DNA from: JBGPLJ01 sp963826145
GTDB taxonomy: Bacteria > Pseudomonadota > Gammaproteobacteria > Steroidobacterales > Steroidobacteraceae
NCBI GenBank assembly: GCA_963826145.1
Contig: CAWGVW010000002.1
Location: 744,001 to 808,000, forward strand
Length of the DNA stretch: 64,000 nucleotides
Reading direction: 5' to 3'
Shown: positions 60,886 to 64,000 of the stretch, piece by piece
Layout of the letters: each line of letters opens with the position of its first letter
Numbering within the stretch: position 1 is the stretch's first letter
The notes under the pieces: model-generated
The model's input: the letters and a program-made list of their open reading frames with translations, nothing else
The model's database searches: none
Told to the model about the DNA's origin: nothing
Program-made: the position numbers and the translations under genes

Positions 60886-62187
60886 ATGGCCTGCAGCAGA
60901 CGGTGCGGCTGGGTTTTCCTGGTGCTGGCTGTTCTCTTGTGCGGCACCGCTCGTCCGCAGGACCCTATTTCGCCGGCCTGCGATCGCACCTGCCCTGCCC
61001 GCATCGCGAACCCGTTCGATCCGAAATTCGCGTCGCAGAATGCGGCCGCGGTGGAGTGCGAGGCGAAGGAAGCCAGCTGCCAGACCGCGCTGACGCTGTA
61101 TCAGTACCACATGTCCCAGTTGAGCCTCGGGGCGCAGATGAAGCAGCTTCCCGATCTCTACGTCGAGCTGCTGCAACCCTTGTTTGCAAACCTCAGCCTC
61201 GCGAAGGTCCGCTTTGGATTCGCCAGCCTGCCAACGCTGACCGTCACCGACTGCAGCAGGATCTACGCGGGCAATGCCATTCTCGTGAATGGCTGGGCCG
61301 ATGGATCGACGACCAGGGACGTGGACCTCCGGACCCTGCTGCATGCGCTCGAGCACGCGCAGCAGTGCTCGAAGGTTGGCGGGCGCGACGCCTACGCGAT
61401 CCAGTGGTACGGCGAGGTGAACCCGCAGACGATCGCCGGCGGCAACATGCTGGCGATCCACAACGCGATGCCGACGGAGGCGGAGACCAACGCCCGTGCC
61501 GCGCAGATGCTCAACACTCTCGCCGTAAATCGCGATCGCGAAGGCAAACTCGTGCGCGCACTCAAGCTGACGCTCGTCCATGGGGCCGACTCGAGCCCGT
61601 TCGGCAGCCTGCCATTCACGGTGTACAAGGACGGCACGCAGGCCGCGACGCTCACTCTCCGCGCCGAGATCACAGGCGGTTCCGATCTCAACAACGTCGA
61701 ATGGCGCGCGCTTCGGTCGGGCAGCCTCAAGGCGCAGGTCGTGCAGTCGAGCCTCATCCGGCAGTTCACGTTTACGACCAGTGAGCTCGGTGCGCACGAA
61801 GTGCGTGCCCGAGTGGGCCAAGAGGGCTCCGGACTCGTGCCCGCCGACGCGCTGGCGCGGATCAATGTCGTTGCCGTTCCGGACTGGGAGGGTCTCAGCG
61901 CCTCGGGCACGATCGGCAAGAGCGAAGAGCAACGCTGGCAAACGCCAATGCTCGGGGCCGGCTATTACCAGTTCGACCTGAGCGGCACGGGCGGCGACGC
62001 CGACCTCTACGTGCGCACCACTTCACCGCCGACAATGACTGGTTACGACTGCCGGCCGGCCAAGAACGGCTCGAACGAAAGCTGCATTATTCAGCTGACA
62101 CAGCCGCGCGTAATACACATCATGGTGCGCGGCTATGCGCCGTCGTCAGTCTTCAGCCTCGTCGGCAGCGAGAATGATCATGAATAG
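60886..62187 (+). CDS. Exported paralogue of the HExxH protein with a degenerate motif, plus PPC domain
   Basis: 433 residues. Signal peptide (about 1-24). Residues 25-210 are homologous to the protein at 54596: paired Cys, VRFGFASL, VTDCSRIY, LLHALEHAQQC, GGRDAYAIQWYGE and HNAMPTEAETNARAA. Where the paralogue has HEVTH, this one has HALEH, so the catalytic Glu is lost while both His remain. An Ig-like region (about 220-340) and a C-terminal pre-peptidase domain (about 345-430; YYQFDLSGTGGDADLYVRT) follow. ATG at 60886 follows AAGGGG by 8 bases; a TTG at 60850 overlaps the previous stop. Confidence 0.78.
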   Translation: MACSRRCGWVFLVLAVLLCGTARPQDPISPACDRTCPARIANPFDPKFASQNAAAVECEAKEASCQTALTLYQYHMSQLSLGAQMKQLPDLYVELLQPLFANLSLAKVRFGFASLPTLTVTDCSRIYAGNAILVNGWADGSTTRDVDLRTLLHALEHAQQCSKVGGRDAYAIQWYGEVNPQTIAGGNMLAIHNAMPTEAETNARAAQMLNTLAVNRDREGKLVRALKLTLVHGADSSPFGSLPFTVYKDGTQAATLTLRAEITGGSDLNNVEWRALRSGSLKAQVVQSSLIRQFTFTTSELGAHEVRARVGQEGSGLVPADALARINVVAVPDWEGLSASGTIGKSEEQRWQTPMLGAGYYQFDLSGTGGDADLYVRTTSPPTMTGYDCRPAKNGSNESCIIQLTQPRVIHIMVRGYAPSSVFSLVGSENDHE

Positions 62188-63397
62188 CCCGATACGAAAC
62201 TCCCTCAGCATGGCTGCTCTGGCACTGACGCTCAGTTTCGCGCTCCCGGATCGCGCCCATGCGGCCGAATATCTCACCGCTGTCGCGGGCGGTGGCGGCG
62301 GCAATCCCTTCACTTTCCGCTGCGCGCCCGACCAGGTGCTCGCCGGAGTCACGGGCAAGGCAGGCGCGTGGGCCGATCAGATCCAGGCGCTCTGCGTCCA
62401 GGTGGATGCCCTCGGGCGCTGGATCGGATCCCCGTGGCCGCCAGGCGACGACGTCTCCATGATCGAGTGGACGGAACATGCACGGTTCACTCTGGTATGC
62501 CCCCCGGATCACGCAGTGAGCGGCATCCAGGGTCGCGCGGCCACACTGATCGATCAGTTGCGGATCCGGTGCGGGCACTTGACGGCAGGGGCGAAGCTCG
62601 CTTCGTCGGGCAGCGTTCTGGCAGGCCAGGGGGGTACGACCGGTGGCAATCCGTTCGGGCCGTTTGACTGCGTCGACAACAAACCCGGCCGCGCGTTGAT
62701 CGGGCGCTCGGACGTCTACGTCGATCAGCTGCGACTGGCATGCGACTACCCGCCCTCACCGGTCACGACGACTTACGCCATGTGGGCCGACGCCAGCTTG
62801 GAAGGCAAGTCGATCGTGCGCACGCGGTCGCCTCGTCTGCGCGTCCTGTTGTCGAGCGAGACGGGCGTCGTCTACGTGCCTGTGAAGAGCAACAATCCGA
62901 ATGTCGCGGTGCCGGCATTCGACTCCGGTCACACCGGCGAGATACGGTTCGAGCGGTCCTTCGAGAGGTACATGGCAACATTGATTATCAATGGCACAGG
63001 TGCCGGATGCGCAAGTTTCGAGGTCGGCTTTCCGGGTAACGTCGAACCCCCGCTGTCCCTGCTCCTTGACGGTCCGGCCGCGACGCAGCTGGCGTTGTCG
63101 TTGAGCATCCTGGACTGGACCAAGACCACGACGAGCGCCTTCGGGACGCTGACGATTCCCACCGCCGCACCGTCAGGCGGCGTATCGGTGACGCTGACCA
63201 GCAGTCAGCCGACGCTCGCGTTGATCCCCACTTCCGTGACCATTCCGGCCGGCTCGCGCAGCACGACCTTCGAGATCCGCCGGTCGGGCAGCGCCACCCT
63301 GGGCGCCTGCGTTATCGTCACGGCAAAGGGCAACGGCGTCTCCGTTCAGAGCGCCATGCTCTTCCCCTTCACAGGCGTGCCGAGCGGCAGGAATTAG
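62174..63397 (+). CDS. Exported protein with three-fold cysteine/GG repeat and Ig-like tail
   Basis: 407 residues (start 62174 or 62180), overlapping the previous gene. Signal peptide (about 1-30). Residues about 32-195 contain three copies of a unit with a first Cys, G-R/K, DQ(I/L) and a final Cys: FRCAPDQVLAGV...DQIQALC, FTLVCPPDHAV...DQLRIRC and FDCVDNKPGRAL...DQLRLAC; copies 1 and 3 are preceded by GGxxGGNPF. This three-fold plan recalls beta-prism folds (jacalin/VMO-I), which would imply sugar binding, an inference. The C-terminal 90 residues resemble the Ig repeats of the gene at 59273. Confidence 0.75.
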   Translation: MIMNSPIRNSLSMAALALTLSFALPDRAHAAEYLTAVAGGGGGNPFTFRCAPDQVLAGVTGKAGAWADQIQALCVQVDALGRWIGSPWPPGDDVSMIEWTEHARFTLVCPPDHAVSGIQGRAATLIDQLRIRCGHLTAGAKLASSGSVLAGQGGTTGGNPFGPFDCVDNKPGRALIGRSDVYVDQLRLACDYPPSPVTTTYAMWADASLEGKSIVRTRSPRLRVLLSSETGVVYVPVKSNNPNVAVPAFDSGHTGEIRFERSFERYMATLIINGTGAGCASFEVGFPGNVEPPLSLLLDGPAATQLALSLSILDWTKTTTSAFGTLTIPTAAPSGGVSVTLTSSQPTLALIPTSVTIPAGSRSTTFEIRRSGSATLGACVIVTAKGNGVSVQSAMLFPFTGVPSGRN

Positions 63398-63405
63398 AGC
63401 GGTTG

Positions 63406-64000
63406 TCAGTTCGCGGGCCGCTCGCAGGGCGGCATTTCGCGCACGCCGAGACGATAGGTCACGTCGAAAATCAGACGATCCGCAGTCGAGGGGTCGCGCC
63501 CGTTGGAGTCGTAGATCGCCGAACCGCACGCAAGATTGGAATCATTCACGGCCGCCGGCGCATAGCTCAGCGGGTCGTTCAGGAGACAAGTCGTTTGGAC
63601 CTTGGGGCCGCCCGTAGCGACTGGCCTGGTAGCGACGTCGAGGCCAGGCAGGAAAGGCGTGAACGTGACCCGCGGGAGGATGTCCGCCGGCTCGGTCCTG
63701 AGATTGGTGATCGTCACCGGGTTTTCGGCTGCCCAGACCACATACTGCCGGCCGCAGGCCCCAGATGAGCTGGGCGAGCTGGGAAGCATGCGGCCCGAGA
63801 CGCTGCTGGATGGTGGACGGTGTTGGAAAGCCTCGCCGCGTCTCAGCATCTGCTCGCGCAGACCGAACTCCTGTGTGGCGGCGACCTGTATTTCCGTCCC
63901 GCGCGGTTCCACCGTCACCGGCGTGCTGAAGCCTTCGCGATTCTTCGCGAGCAACTGCACGGAAAACGCACGACCGCGATCGGGGACACGGACCACGATT
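63406..64000 (-). CDS. Unknown protein, C-terminal part (5' end outside window)
   Basis: The frame is open to the right edge; a GTG at 63996 lies in it but is unlikely to be the true start. About 196 residues visible: beta-rich, with Cys in GACGRQYVVW, QTTCLLND, LACGSA and PPCERPAN. Composition is like the exported proteins to the left, so it probably belongs to the same cluster. Converges with the preceding gene, 8 bases apart. No family recognised. Confidence 0.65.
   Translation of the reverse strand, partial: IVVRVPDRGRAFSVQLLAKNREGFSTPVTVEPRGTEIQVAATQEFGLREQMLRRGEAFQHRPPSSSVSGRMLPSSPSSSGACGRQYVVWAAENPVTITNLRTEPADILPRVTFTPFLPGLDVATRPVATGGPKVQTTCLLNDPLSYAPAAVNDSNLACGSAIYDSNGRDPSTADRLIFDVTYRLGVREMPPCERPAN

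Overview
The window reads as chromosome of a high-GC gammaproteobacterium, plausibly of the Xanthomonadales/Nevskiales/Steroidobacter kind. This is inferred from gene order (topA-smg-dprA; LysM gene divergent from def-fmt-rsmB-DUF4390-ntrY-ntrX) and protein families, not from a marker search. Coding density is high, many genes overlap by 1-4 bases, and alternative starts (GTG, TTG) are common. I saw no rRNA, tRNA, CRISPR array, integrase or transposase.

Left part (1-16.3 kb): an MCE-type lipid transport operon (mlaE end, mlaF, mlaD, auxiliary lipoprotein) followed by a secreted nuclease; a convergent pair of a GGDEF/EAL signalling protein and a phospholipase D-type protein; an M15 peptidase; a frameshifted short-chain dehydrogenase; a secreted M20 amidohydrolase; an HD-domain protein; then xthA, an SH3 membrane protein, prlC and aroE. 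Middle part (16.3-46.7 kb): an ECF sigma/anti-sigma pair, tag, rlmJ, a large S8 protease, topA-smg-dprA, a LysM lipoprotein, def-fmt-rsmB-DUF4390-ntrYX, a lone receiver, SPOR protein, argS, priA, a second sigma/anti-sigma operon with DUF3106, a frameshifted DUF2238 gene, a GST and a CorA-like protein. Four different inverted-repeat elements sit in intergenic gaps of this part (about 10.8, 29.6, 39.2 and 46.65 kb); two of them touch the start codon of the next gene.

Right part (46.7 kb to the edge) is different: 14 genes, almost all with signal peptides and no recognisable housekeeping role. It holds a TPR-secretin protein, three related small helical exported proteins, several long exported proteins with shared Ig-like or cysteine-containing modules, an HExxH putative metalloprotease and its paralogue with a broken HExxH, and a protein with a three-fold cysteine repeat. 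Genes lie in alternating divergent and convergent groups. Every transcription unit whose start is in the window has the same bipartite upstream element (best form CCAAYC-N13-CGTT, usually GGAT before CGTT), including back-to-back copies in all three divergent gaps. Seven copies are close to the consensus and two have a weak upstream half. This points to one regulon, probably read by an ECF-type sigma factor. I regard this cluster as the candidate undescribed system: an envelope/secretion locus with a stand-alone secretin, without ATPase or pilin genes in view.
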